A stretch of 64,000 nt of DNA, taken from the NCBI GenBank assembly GCA_950295325.1, contig OX485804.1, positions 5,582,001-5,646,000 of the forward strand, given 5' to 3'. The stretch is from Polytrichum commune (Eukaryota; Streptophyta; Polytrichopsida; Polytrichales; Polytrichaceae). The translations under genes and the position numbers were made by a program. Positions 1-11,031 of this stretch are shown here, piece by piece (the stretch's first letter is position 1; every line of letters begins with the position of its first letter). Under the pieces are notes generated by a model that did not search any database, was not told the origin of the DNA, and was given only the letters and a program-made list of their open reading frames with translations.

Positions 1-122
1 TGTGCCCTGTGGTTCAGGGATTCAAATTGTGGTAGCCTTCCAATTGTTGACCTTTTCATTGGTGCCTCTTATCAGTACCAACTTCTGTAATGTTCTGAAA
101 GCACAAAAAGAAGGAGACTTAC

Positions 123-272
123 TTTATTTTTGCTCTTCTGACTGCCAAATGTTTCTGTCAACATTTTTCGTTTCAATAACGCTGCCTCTTTTGTCTCCTC
201 TGCAATCTCTTCCTCGTCACTGGCATTGAGGTCATAGTTCACACCCCTAACTTTTGGCTCCATTCTGAGAAT
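123..272 (-). CDS. RPA49: RPA49 (RNA polymerase I subunit A49) exon 2, partial gene
   Basis: This 50-codon exon continues the protein of the exon at 1936-2322 and reads ILRMEPKVRG...NLNASDEEE-like acidic residues, then TFGSQKSKNK. The acceptor is CTAG at 276-273 and the donor is GTAAGT starting at 122. Both ends are phase 0, so it joins exon 1 without a shift. RPA49 proteins continue after the KLVP block with a hydrophobic-R-[LM]-EP-[KR]-V-[RK]-G segment, which is what is seen. The rest of the gene lies beyond the left edge. I am confident of the exon structure and fairly confident of the family. Confidence 0.72.
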
Positions 273-1935
273 CTAGACCAAATTTCAGTTAGACCAAATT
301 TCCCTCCTAAATTCCATGAAGACTCTTGCACAACTTCTCCCTCAGAGACAAGAAACCAAGGGAGGAAAATTAAGTTCATCATTCAGCTCCAGAGAATACT
401 CCTCCACCAACAAATAAATGTAAAGCATGTATAAGTCAGATTGTCATGAGTTTCCAGATTTAGAAAGTGTGTCAAAGCTGATTAACAATTGTGAGAGGAA
501 ATGAGATAAGAGTTGATAGTTTCCAGATGTCCAGTGTAGATGCTGCAAATGGACAACCTAATCATCAGATGAAGTGCTTACTTATCACAAGAAAAAAATG
601 CAGAGTAATTATGCTCTCCAAGATAAAGACATCTCATCCACACCGATTGCAGCAGGGTGAACAATAGATTACTCCTGAGGCTCAACAAATTCCGATTAGG
701 ACTACACTAACGCATCCAAGTGAGATCATTAATTTGCATATCAGAATGGCATCCATTCATGTCACTATGGTTTTCAATAAGTTGCCATTTTGAGCTGCTT
801 GCTCAGTCCCGAAGAGGAACAGCTGATTTTCAGATCTCCAATGCAGATGCTGTAAATACATAACCTAATCATCTGACGAAGTGCTTTCTTATGAGACGAT
901 GAAAATGCAGAGTAAGCACACTCTCAGAGGTTAAAAAAATTCCATCCACATCATTTGCAACAGGATGACCAAGAGAGAAATTGATGCATTTGCATTACTA
1001 CAGGGGCTGAAAGATATGCTGGCAGGACTGTACTAACACATCCAAGTGAGATCAATTACTTGATCATCAGAATGGCATCCTTTCATGCAAATATGGTTTT
1101 CAATCAGATGACATTTTGATATTCTGGCTCAATCCGGAAGAATCTAGAAAGACCTTCAACCTCGTTACATGTGCATAAAAGGTAGCTACAACTAAACTTG
1201 CACACAGCATTTTCAACATCCCGGTGTAAATGCTGCAAGTGCAGAACTTAATCATATGACGAAGCACTTTCTCATCACAAGAAGAAAATGCAGTGTAATC
1301 ACAGTCTCTAAGGTGCAGATATTTCATCAACATCTTTCCGACGGGATGACCAAGAGATAAAACGATGCATTTGATATTGTAGGACTGTACTGACGCAAGT
1401 AACTGAGATCATTTACTTGAACATCGGAATGACAACCATTCCTGTGCATATGGTTTTCATTAGCTGAAATTCAAGCTTTCTGGCTCAGTCCCGCAGAGTT
1501 TAGGAAAGCCTTCAACCTCGCTATGTGCACATTTAAGTGAGATGCAATTAAACTTGCACAAAGCAGATTCAAGCCTATCATAGAAAGTGGTACTTTTCTC
1601 CCACAAGCGGAACAATACATGGATAAATGGCATAACTACAGGGGTTTAAGAGATATGCTGGTAGGACTGTACTAACGCATCCAAGTGAGATCATTAACTT
1701 GAACATCAGAATGACATCCATTCATGTGATTATGGTCTTTAATTAACTGACATTTTAGTGCTTCTGGACCAGGCCCGACTTAAGAAAAACCTTCGACCTC
1801 GCCATGTGTGCATCCAAGTAAGATCATTAACTTGAACACCAGAATGATATCCATATATGTGAATATGGTGTTCGCTATATGTGTATTTGAGTGAGATAAA
1901 ATTACACTTGCGTGAAGCAAGATAGAGAATGGTAC
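273..1935 (-). repeat. RPA49 intron 1 filled with degenerate tandem repeats
   Basis: The 1.66-kb intron contains about five copies of a degenerate unit. Copies begin near 713, 1034, 1393, 1675 and 1808, so spacing is about 321, 359, 282 and 133 bp, and the last copy is truncated. Each copy (plus strand) carries a recognisable core: GATCATTAACTTGAACATC, then CAGAATGRCATCCATTCATG, TATGGTTTTCAATTA and CTGGCTCAGTCCCG. A second shared block, CCTTCAACCTCG followed by ACTTGCACAAAGCA, lies between cores. No coding potential is apparent in these copies. Confidence 0.7.
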
Positions 1936-2322
1936 CTTCTCTCCCGCAAGCGGAACGAGCTTGAGAGTACCCTTCTCCTTATCGTAAACTCCCAAAGCAT
2001 AGCTGCAAGGCTGCCAAGCTGCTGCTTCTCCTGCGTAATTTAGTCCTACAAAATCCACCTGCCCATGTGTGGACGCCACTAGCTGCGTATGCCTCGCCTT
2101 CATTTTGTCCGCCCCTTGGAACCACTTAACCCCTGCCAACCCCGTGCCATCGATGCCATTCTCTGCAGCTGCCACGGGATCATAGCCTGTTGGAAAGTAG
2201 GCGACAAATGGTCGAGCTCGCCCTTCCTTCGACGGCACGTAGTCCATCTTGATGTCCTCGTGCTCCTTCCGTCTCTTCTTCTTCTTCTTCTCCTTCTCCT
2301 TATCCTGCGATGTTGAGTCCAT
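1936..2322 (-). CDS. RPA49: RPA49 (RNA polymerase I subunit A49) exon 1
   Basis: This first coding exon has 129 codons and starts at the ATG at 2322 (MDSTSQDKEK). A lysine-rich segment (KEKKKKKRRKE) is followed by the A49 N-terminal domain: RPFVAYFPTGYDP, then KARHTQLVAST, VDFVGLNY and SYALGVYDKEKGTLKLVPLAGEK. In the RNA polymerase I A49/A34.5 heterodimer this region forms the dimerisation barrel. The exon ends at AAG with donor GTACCA at 1935, phase 0. The upstream TTG-initiated extension of three codons is not needed. Intron 1 runs 1935-273. The promoter has a telo-box and site II motifs, as is usual for plant ribosome-biogenesis genes. Confidence 0.78.
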
Positions 2323-2465
2323 AATTCGCAATTCTTTTCGTATAATCAGTCACAACACCAGCACGGTCTTCTTCTAGTGCACGAGAGTCGAGCAAGACGA
2401 TGCGAGTAGAAGACTTGGCGAGAACATGGCGAAGATAGGAGGAGAGAAAGACACACAAACTGAAA

Positions 2466-2670
2466 TTAGGGTTCGGGGCTCATAAAACCCTAAACCCTAA
2501 ACTCTAGCCTCGGGTTTCTTTCCTTTCATATCCAAAGCCCAGGTTCTCAGAAGCATCATCCAAGGGCCACTTTGACACAGAAGACTGAAGGCCCGTGACC
2601 ATTGCATTCTAAGATCTCTCATTGGTGGAAAAGGCCGAGACCGTCCAAGTTCACTTCAGGCCCAAAGAAA
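2466..2670 (-). promoter_or_regulatory. RPA49 promoter: telo-box and site II elements
   Basis: The plus strand shows AAACCCTAAACCCTAAAC at 2485-2502 (a telo-box array). It also shows GCCCA/GGCCCA (the complement of TGGGCY, site II) at 2537-2541 and 2659-2664. These lie 160-340 bp upstream of the RPA49 ATG. Telo-box plus site II is a well-known signature of plant translation and ribosome-biogenesis promoters (site II is bound by TCP factors). No TATA box is evident. Confidence 0.6.
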
Positions 2671-2759
2671 TTATCGTGATGAAAAGTCTACATGAATTCT
2701 TATGGGGATCGCTATTTCCACACCTTTTTGCCGGTTCGGTTGCCGTGTCACTGAGGCGC

Positions 2760-3088
2760 TATATATGAGATTCTTCATGGTGCATCCGGACCGTTGATCC
2801 ACCAAGGCCCATCCAAGGGCCTCAATGATCCTAGGTGGCGGTGGGGTGGGAGGCGGGGGTGGTGCTTGCCACCAAGGCGGGTGGGGCCGTGGGCCTCATG
2901 TCTTTTTTGGGGAGGCCGGATCTAAGGTGGTGTCGGGCCTAGTGGCTAGGCGGGCCCAGTGGCTAGGCCTACTTATTATATAACTAGTTGGTTAGCCTTA
3001 CTCTACTTACTAAATAACTTGTCCCGGAATTGATGGGAACTCGTACCTGTTAATGTAGATGGGTCTTAAATGGTTAATTTTCAAACTA
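2760..3088. other. Intergenic stretch left of the LINE
   Basis: A G-rich tract at about 2830-2940 (GGTGGCGGTGGGGTGGGAGG and similar) is followed by ordinary AT-rich sequence. No gene is seen. The 5' end of the LINE cannot be fixed. TTAATTTTCAAACT at about 3074-3087 resembles TTAATTTTTGCAAACT at the LINE 3' end (14193-14208), so a start near 3089 is a weak candidate. Confidence 0.3.
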
Positions 3089-3234
3089 GCCTACTTATGG
3101 CATGATATGAAACAAGTAGGTTAGTACGAGATGGTTAGCAAATCCAAATCAAAATTTAGGAGCTCATATGAATATCTTAGTCTATAAACTTACTTAATGG
3201 CATCAGACCCTTTATCCTCACCCTTGATGAGGTA

Positions 3235-4224
3235 ATGACTGTAGGAAAAGTTTGCAAGAGCTACAATACCATAGCTAGAAACAACTTACTCTCAGTGAAG
3301 ATCAACAGCCCCTCACTAGAGAATATAACAGGCCATGGGTTGTTTAAAGAGGTACTTGAAGAAAGCTTTAAACGCGGGCAAGAACTGGAGATCACGGGAG
3401 TCCAGAAAAACATCACGGAGACCTGGGCATGGTTGGTTGCACCAACCCCCGCACAAGCCGAGAAGATTGTGAAATTCAAGGCCACCTTTCGCAACGAAAT
3501 CATCCCAACCACAATCAAAACTGATGAGAGACTCTCCCTAGCTCAACTCGCCAAAAAAAATTGCCTAATGCTTGTGTTGCAAGGGTTGAAGCTAACCAAA
3601 ACCATAGAGGAAACACTACATGAAATCAAAGAAATCATGGGAGCTAGGAATGTCTCATCTAGCTTTTTCCCAAAACAAAGGGAAAACCTCCATAGTGGGT
3701 CAGTCAACATAGAGTGCCTCAACCCCACCGTCTACCACCAATTTGTCAACAAAACACTCAAAATTCATAACTCACATGTCTCCTTCACCCCACATCCTAA
3801 GAGCCTAGGAGGAGCATTACCACCCACCGAGGAACAACGGAAACAGTTCGGATTCTGCGACATCAACTCAGCTCTAGTAAATACCATAGAGGCCATCCAA
3901 AACGCACCAAACAACCAAAAAATGAAAACAAGAGCCGAAAATGAAGACATCAAGGAGCTCAAACTCGTTCTCAAATCCGAGTTAAAGAGGGAATTAAAAG
4001 AGGAACTCACAACCGACTTCAAAGAAGAACTAGCAAACCAAAGAGAAGACATTATCATCACCGCCAACACTTATGCAAAGAGACTCAACTCCAACCTACA
4101 AGAAGTGGTGAGAAAACAAATGGCGGAATTCTCTAAAATAATTTCGATGACACTCACAGGAAACGACGAAGAACCCGGACTCCTAGCACTCCCATCCTCA
4201 TCAAGCAACCCGCCAAACATGTGA
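3235..4224 (+). CDS. LINE ORF1 protein (RRM-like fold plus C-terminal coiled coil)
   Basis: This is an intact 329-residue ORF from ATG 3235. Residues ~50-100 (ELEITGVQ...ETWAWLVAPTPAQAEKIVKF) and ~110-190 (LMLVLQGLKL...VNIECLNP...VSFTPHPKS) both look like beta-alpha-beta RRM-type segments. Residues ~230-310 are charged and helical (ELKLVLKSELKRELKEEL...), suiting a coiled coil. RRM plus coiled coil is the usual design of LINE ORF1 RNA-binding proteins that trimerise and coat the element RNA. Its codon composition is less A/C-skewed than the linker that follows. The role is inferred from position and fold; no strict motif proves it. Confidence 0.7.
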   Translation: MTVGKVCKSYNTIARNNLLSVKINSPSLENITGHGLFKEVLEESFKRGQELEITGVQKNITETWAWLVAPTPAQAEKIVKFKATFRNEIIPTTIKTDERLSLAQLAKKNCLMLVLQGLKLTKTIEETLHEIKEIMGARNVSSSFFPKQRENLHSGSVNIECLNPTVYHQFVNKTLKIHNSHVSFTPHPKSLGGALPPTEEQRKQFGFCDINSALVNTIEAIQNAPNNQKMKTRAENEDIKELKLVLKSELKRELKEELTTDFKEELANQREDIIITANTYAKRLNSNLQEVVRKQMAEFSKIISMTLTGNDEEPGLLALPSSSSNPPNM

Positions 4225-4276
4225 AGGAAAACAACCCCGCAACAAAACCACCTAACCTAAGCACCCCCACATCAAA

Positions 4277-4383
4277 AGCATTCATAAATGCTCACAATAA
4301 AGAGAAAAAAAACAATAAGTAATAATAAAGCATTCCTAAATGCTCACAACAACAAAGAAAAAAATAAAGCATTCCTAAATGCT
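4277..4383 (+). repeat. Three tandem AGCATT...AATGCT hairpins after LINE ORF1
   Basis: Three copies of a 16-nt perfect hairpin sit just after the ORF1 stop: AGCATTCATAAATGCT at 4277-4292, and AGCATTCCTAAATGCT at 4329-4344 and 4368-4383. The stem is AGCATT/AATGCT in each and the loop changes by one base between copies. Flanks (AATAAAG..., CTCACAAYAA) are also repeated. They could act as RNA structures between ORF1 and ORF2, but no function is shown. Confidence 0.75.
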
Positions 4384-4597
4384 ACCACACATAAACAGAA
4401 CAAAAATAAACATACAAACCAAACATACACAAAACCACACAAAACCAAAACCAAAACCACAAACACAAAACCCACCAAAACTAACATAAAAACAATAATA
4501 CCCACCAACAGTCACAAGAAGATTAAAAACAAACAACAAACCAAACCAATAAGAATAAATTTTAAACACAACAACAACAAAACAAAAAACCTAAAAC

Positions 4598-6574
4598 GAG
4601 CTCGGCCTACCGGCCTCGCCCAATCAAAAAACAATCATAACCAAAAAAATGAATGGATTAGAAACCTAAAAACAAAAAAGAAAAGCATAAAAAGTAACAT
4701 TTCAACAAACAACCAAAAAATAACAAAGCAAAATAAAAACAAGCTACATAGAAGCAAATTTTATCACATAATACAACCAACACCGCTAATTAGGGCAAGA
4801 ATAGACAAAGAAACCAAAACAACACTAGCCACAAGGACACATAAGGAACTATCCTACACAACACCTCCGCAACCCAATAAACACCAACGCATACAACTAC
4901 ATAACACACATCACAACAAAAACACTAGACCCCATTTTAAACCCAACCTAACTGAAGAACTAGAATGGGCAAACAAACACATAACCTACCCTAAAAAAAA
5001 GGTGGGTATACACACAAAAAGAAAGGAAAGGAAGACAAAGAAATAAGAACAACCCAACAAACCAACCTACATACACAAAACATAACAAAACTATCAAACC
5101 TAACATAATCCCAAACATAACTAAACACACACATAAACACAAAACAATAAACACCAAAAATCTAAACACACCCCAAACAAACTCTAAAGATCACTTCAAA
5201 CACATACATAAAAAAGACAAAAAAATCATATCAATACTAATGGCGCGGCCTACTAGCCTCACCCAAAACCAAGCAAAACAAGTACAACTTAGTAACTTAA
5301 ACACTATAAAAATCAATACACAATGCAAAACCACAAGAAAAACAACACCCAATCAAAAACATAATACTAAAACACCAACCATAATAATTACAATCCAAAA
5401 AATAAATAAGCACTCTTCCTATCTCAAAACATACCCCGCAGATCTTCGTAGACTATACAAATACAATAATATCAATACAACAAAACAACTATCCAACCAC
5501 AATAAAACAAACACCATACCACCCTCAAAACCCACCAAATATCCAAACGCAATCACTCAACAAATAAAACCGCATATGAACCTCACAACTAATAGAATAA
5601 TAATAATAACAATAATGAGCAAAAACCTCAAAAAAGCTCGACCTACCGGCCTCGCCCTAAACCATAATAATAGAAACTCCGGTCCCTATTTCAGGGGCCC
5701 AGCCCTAAACCAACGTAAAACTAAACAAAACAAGAACAAGCCCACACACCTAAAATCCATAAAGCAATACACGAACTCAAACAAAACAACATCACAACAC
5801 AAAAGAAATAAAAAAGTAAAAATCCAAACACAAAACATCAACCATAAACATAAAAATTCCTACTTCAATGTAAACCTCCCACAACTCCCTGTCACACAAA
5901 GCAAAAACAAAATAATATACCAAAATACACAGAGAACAAACACACACCTAAAAACACACAAGACCAAACCCACTTACGACAAAAACAACAAAACTAACAA
6001 ACCTAACTCAATACCCAACATAACTAAAAACACAAAACAACAACCACCAAACACCTAGACACACTCCAAACAAAATCTATAAAAAACTTCAAAACCATGC
6101 ACAAAAATAATAAAATAATAAAAATAAACAAAACAAATAACATCAAATGGTCTCGGCATACAATTGACCCCACCCAAAACCAAGGAAAACACAAACATAG
6201 TAAGCTTAGAAACATAAACACCACAAAAATATATTACACAAGCAACATAACGCCCAATCAAAATAACAACAAAATAATAACTACAACCCAAAAAATAAAA
6301 CCAAACAATAACTCCCCTTATCCCAAAATATACTCCACACATAAAACATATAAAACATATAAATACGATAAAACCTATACAACAAAACAACTAACTAACC
6401 ACAAAACAACAACCACCACACCACCCCCAAACCCCACCAAACATCAAAACGAAGGCCCTCACCCAACAACAACACATCAGAACCTCGTAATTCATAATAA
6501 ATATAAAATAATGAAAAATAATGAAAAACAAAAAACAATACTCCTCAAAAGAGCTCGGCCTACCGGCCTCGCCC
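4598..6574 (+). repeat. LINE linker: degenerate ~0.9-1.0-kb tandem repeat with five GCTCGGCC-type boxes
   Basis: Boxes resembling GCTCGGCCTACCGGCCTCGC occur at 4598-4621, 5243-5264, 5635-5657, 6149-6175 (degenerate) and 6551-6574. The first and last are identical over 24 nt. The sequence between them is duplicated: 5092-5200 matches 6003-6100, 5240-5520 matches 6150-6430, and box 3 to box 5 repeats with a ~910-bp step. The box includes the self-complementary GGCC-TACC-GGCC. It is read as (R)ARPTGLAQ in three overlapping open frames. Long open frames here (4288-5046, 5240-6058) are largely a product of the A/C-rich composition, which makes stops rare. Confidence 0.7.
5664..5701 (-). mobile_element. 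Tiny (38-bp) 5'-truncated LINE 3'-end insertion inside the LINE linker
   Basis: Positions 5668-5699 are the exact reverse complement of the LINE's own 3' end (14152-14183), including its hairpin and the start of its tail. The insert is flanked by a 10-bp direct repeat, GCCCTAAACC, at 5654-5663 and 5702-5711, as expected for target-primed reverse transcription. The tail side reads ATAATAATAG, so the insert is antisense. It shows that a copy of this family jumped into this element (or its progenitor) and was cut to its last ~35 bases. Confidence 0.8.
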
Positions 6575-8907
6575 AAAATCAAGTGAAACAAACATCCCAA
6601 CAAAAAAAGAATAAAAGACAAAAAACCAAAGCACAAAACACAAACTATAAGCAAAAAAAATCTTATTCCAAATCCTACTCAACTAAACTCCTACTTATGC
6701 TAAGTGGAGACATTGAATCTAACCCGGGACCCATGCCAAACCTATTACAAAACCACCCAAATACACATAAAAATAGGTGCAAATTGTACTTTATTTCATG
6801 CACAATCAAGCTACAACCAGAATACCAACACTTAGCAAAACAATTTTCACCTAACATAAACGTGACACACCCAAACCACAACGACGCAACCACCAAATAC
6901 CCACACCTCTCAAACTACATATACCAAAACCTACACCACCCACCCCCAAGAATACTATTTGCACTCATCACTACCATCAGCCCTGCCCTCGAAACATGTA
7001 ACATTCTAATATCACAATCCCCAACACCGGACTGGACTACAACACTACTAGAACAAATGGCAACACTACAAAACCCACCAGAAAGACACATTCAAAACAC
7101 ACATCCATACACACTATTTACACAAACAAACCAAAAAATTATTAACCCCCCAAACTCTATACACAAAGAAATATACGACTTCATAGAAGAAAACAATCAA
7201 AACATTAACTTAGAAACATTAACAAACAAATTCCCATTCTTACCTGAAAAACTACTCAAGGAAACACTAAAACATAAAGAACCAATAAATGAATACTCGC
7301 ACCCCCCACAACTCTCCAATAAACCCCCACCACAAACACAAGATATCAACATAGCAAATCACAACACACATATCATCACCTGGAATGCCGCATCACTAAA
7401 TACAGCCCTACCAAACCTACACCTACTTATAGCACAAAAACCAGCTATTATCACAATACAGGAAACCAAAGTAACGGCAACTAAATCCACAAAATACATA
7501 CAAAACCTATTTCCAAGCTATAAACTAATATTCAACAATACACACACACTAACCAATTGTATGCAACAAAGAAGGCAGTACACACCCACAAGGGGAGGAT
7601 TACTTACACTCATAAATAAAGACTACGCATACCCTGGAAATATCGCCAAAATTCCTACCCCCGCAGATATCTCACCATACTTGCAAATAATCACAATAAA
7701 AAATCAACCTTTGCACCCTTGGCTAATAATGCACATGTATATGCCAACGCATACCGAAGATATAAGATACATCCCAATAATAAAACAAACTATAACACAA
7801 CAAATCGCAACACATCCAAACTACACACACATTCTATGCGGTGACTTTAACAGAGATATAGCCCTAATTGGAAGACAAAATGACTATATCATCACACCAC
7901 CACAACCAGAAGACATAGAATGGAGAACATTTACAGACTCCATCCACCTCACATACATCCCCACAACCAGTAATTACTCTAGGCAAGGAGGTCAAAATTA
8001 CACCCAAACAAGCCTAATAGATGGATATTATATAAAATCACCCGACAATACTCTGTACACATCCACCACAAATAATGACCATAACCTAAATTCGGACCAT
8101 TCGCCAGTAACTCTACACATACCACCAAACAACCTACTAACTCACCAAGCACCACCAACAACAAATGACACAACGAGAATTTTAAACCCTCTCCCACAAG
8201 AAAACATTGAAAAATTCAAAACAAAATTTTACGAAGAAAACACACTACAAATAAACGAGCTCACAAATACATTACTAAACGACCAACTAAATAGCACCCA
8301 ATGGCAAACATCATGCACCATACTAGACCAAATAATACAAGAAATATCAAACAAAATACAAGAAACTTGTAGAGCACCCTCCCTACCAACTCTCACAAAC
8401 CACACATCACAACAAGGAGGATTTCTGCCTAGAAAAAGCCAAAAGCAATGGAAAAAACACCTCACCACATACCACCTAATTAGGAAAACAATTTACCTCG
8501 CAAAACATACTATACACTGGCAAACGCACCCCATAATAGAAAAACTTATAAACCATAAACATGCTACCATACCACCCCTACCCAACCAAGAACTCCTCCA
8601 ACAAGAATGGCTCATAACAATAGCAGTTATTGCTAAAACAGCAAACACTCAGGCCCGTACAATTACCACAAAATTCACTCGGGATTGTGTAAAAAAAGCC
8701 ATATCCAAATATAGGCAACTATACGAAAAAAATCCAAAACGAATACATAAAAAAATCTTTAATAACCAAGAAACACCACCACTAGATTGTATAACAGACA
8801 GACATAACAACATACTCACAAACCCATTAGACATAGCCAACGAAATCCATACCCAACAATCTATCAGTAATAGTCCCACAGTCCCAACATGCTACCATCA
8901 ACCATAA
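6097..8907 (+). pseudogene. LINE ORF2, first part: 2A-like peptide and APE endonuclease
   Basis: This reading frame is 936 codons and ends at a premature TAA (8905-8907). Residues 1-190 are low complexity (K/N/T/Q), with RARPTGLAQ near 153. A 2A-like motif follows: LLLMLSGDIESNPGP, with Asp 205 and the final Pro 212. Residues 213-420 are unassigned, with a winged-helix-like stretch (YDFIEENNQNINLETL). The APE domain at ~420-675 has all key motifs: TWNAAS (Asn), QETK (Glu), MHMYMP (Tyr), GDFNRD (583-585), LIDGYY (Asp) and SDHSP (666-669). APE nicks the target DNA for priming. The frame continues after the stop without a shift. Confidence 0.85.
6670..6732 (+). other. 2A-like ribosome-skipping peptide in a plant LINE
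   Basis: Codons read TKLLLMLSGDIESNPGP. This meets the 2A consensus D-[VI]-E-x-N-P-G-P with the typical Leu-rich upstream helix. In 2A peptides the ribosome fails to join the last Gly and Pro, releasing the upstream peptide and continuing. Here skipping would separate a ~211-residue low-complexity leader from the APE/RT polyprotein. 2A-like sequences are known in some animal and trypanosome non-LTR elements. Activity is inferred from the motif. Confidence 0.8.
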
Positions 8908-8949
8908 CACACACCAGAATGCACATGCGGAGTAAGACAATACCCATGA

Positions 8950-11031
8950 CACGACTTAGATGGACTCGTCCTAGATAAAAGAGGAAATCCACAGACCCCA
9001 CTACACAAATATTTCGATAAAGAAACATATGACATATGCCTAAGGAACTTAGCAAACAATAAAGCACCCGGCCCGGACAAAATTCCTAATATAATCCTAA
9101 AAAATATGCCAGAAGACTTCCACAAATTACTCTTCCTATTTTTCTCTCACTGCTATAAACAACAACAAATACCATCATCTTGGAAAATAAGCCTAACTAT
9201 ACTACTATATAAGAAAGGAGACCCATCTCAACTAACAAACCACAGACCAATAACACTTGCAAATACAATATACAAATTTTTTACCAGCACCCTAACATTT
9301 ATACTATCAGCATATGGGGAAAAACACCAAATCCTACACGACAGCCAAGAGGGATTCCGCGCAGAAAGAAACACTTCGAGACAACTACAACTACTTATCG
9401 CCACACTAGAAGATGCAAGATTTACAAATCAGGACATATACATACTATACATTGACTTTAAAAATGCATTCGGCTCTCTAGACCATGCAAGATTACTTGC
9501 CGTGATAAAAGACCTAGGATACCCGGAACAAGCAGTGACTTTAATAGGAAACATCTACGCACAGTCTAACACCATATTTATTGGAGAACACTTTGGAAGA
9601 ACAAAACCAATACCCATACAAAGAGGCACCATACAAGGTGACACACTCAGCCCCTACCTATTCCTAATATTTTTAGAACCTTTACTGAGATGGCTACAAA
9701 GGGGGAGAAATGGTTACACACTCGGTACTTCCAAACTAACCATAAGCTCGGCAGCATACGCAGATGATTTAGCAGTTATCACAAACAACCTTCAATCGAT
9801 ACAAACCCAACTCAACAAACTCGACAAATATTGTGAATGGGCAGGAATGGACCTTGGGGTCCTAAAATGTGCTATCACCGGTTGCCCAAACAAATCAAAC
9901 ACAAGACCGAATACTTTTAAAGCAAAAATCCAAGCACAAAACATCACATATAGAAACCAACTCATACCGATACTACACCAAAACGAACCATACGTCTACC
10001 TAGGCATCCAATTAGTACCCTCCCTAAAATGGCAACTTCAAACACACATCACTACAACCAAAATAATCACCCAATGCAAACAACTAAGTACATGTCCGGC
10101 AACAATCAAACAGAAAATTAAGATGGTAGACACCGTTATCAGAGCTGGAATAGCATACAGCTTCTACGCAGTACCATACTCTCTACCGTCCATTATAAAA
10201 CTAGACAAAAAAATTATTGGTATCCAAAAAACAATATGCGGTCTACCAAAATGCACCGCAAATGTCATAACTCAACTACCTCACGATCTATTCGGCTTAG
10301 AAGCCTTTTCACTAAAAAACGCCTACCTAAGATGTATTAGTGAACAACTTAGAAATGCCCTAAACGACAAAGGAAGACTCGGGATAATATATAAAGGACT
10401 CGTACAACATATCTTATCCAAACACGGAGGCGCTAAAGATATACCTAGAATAAAATATCAAAACTGTATTAGATCCCCAATCACACGAACATTATTCCTT
10501 ATGAAAATTGAAGGTGGAGTTCATCTCAAAAGTATAGAAGCAAACTTCCACCTTCACCAAACAGAATTAGAAAAAGAGTGGAAAACCGCAACCGAAATAC
10601 CCCACCTAAACCCCAAATTATCACTCAAACTACTCCATAAACTTATAACACTCAACATACACACAATAAAACAAATCTCCCTTCCCAACGGTACAAATTT
10701 AATGTCACCAGAAGAATTTAAAATATACTACAAATGCCCAACCAAATTAGAAATAAGTGCACTAAAAATAGCCACACAATTATTTTGTAACCTAACCTGT
10801 AATCAAAACTGTCCCACCCTATGCCCCAACCACATCCAAACAAGAACACTCAAAACACGATACATTTCAGAAAATAGAGAACTACATCCCATAATAGTAG
10901 AAAGACCAATACACCATACACCACCACAACAACCCCAACACCCATCTCCACCTACAAATATAATAAACAACCCAAGCAAATTCCCAATAGAAACCATAAT
11001 CAGCCACAAACTTAAAGAAACAAAAGATTAA
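8950..11031 (+). pseudogene. LINE ORF2, middle part: reverse transcriptase
   Basis: This is the same frame as 6097-8907, resuming after a second stop (TGA 8947-8949). It opens HDLDGLVLDKRGNPQ and then NNKAPGPDKIPN (RT block 0/1). It continues with HRPITL, EGFRAERNT, YIDFKNAFGSLDH (catalytic Asp at 9454), QGDTLSPYLF, and AAYADDLAV (Asp pair at 9763-9768). The thumb and a long connector follow. RT copies the element RNA at the nicked target. The frame ends at TAA 11029-11031, and the coding pattern resumes at once downstream (WTLRDHTIYNKWMPQRELF). All catalytic residues are present although the frame is broken. Confidence 0.85.

Noticed and set aside
4288-5046. Long plus ORF of 252 codons after LINE ORF1
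   Set aside because: Its sequence is almost only A and C, so stops are rare by chance; the content is K/N/T/H-rich with no domain. Treated as LINE linker.
5240-6058. Long plus ORF of 272 codons
   Set aside because: Same compositional effect; it carries the repeated boxes and the 38-bp insertion, and differs in frame from ORF1 and ORF2.
8905-8949. Stop-codon reassignment or programmed readthrough in LINE ORF2
   Set aside because: Two stops of different type plus a later frameshift are more simply explained by mutation.
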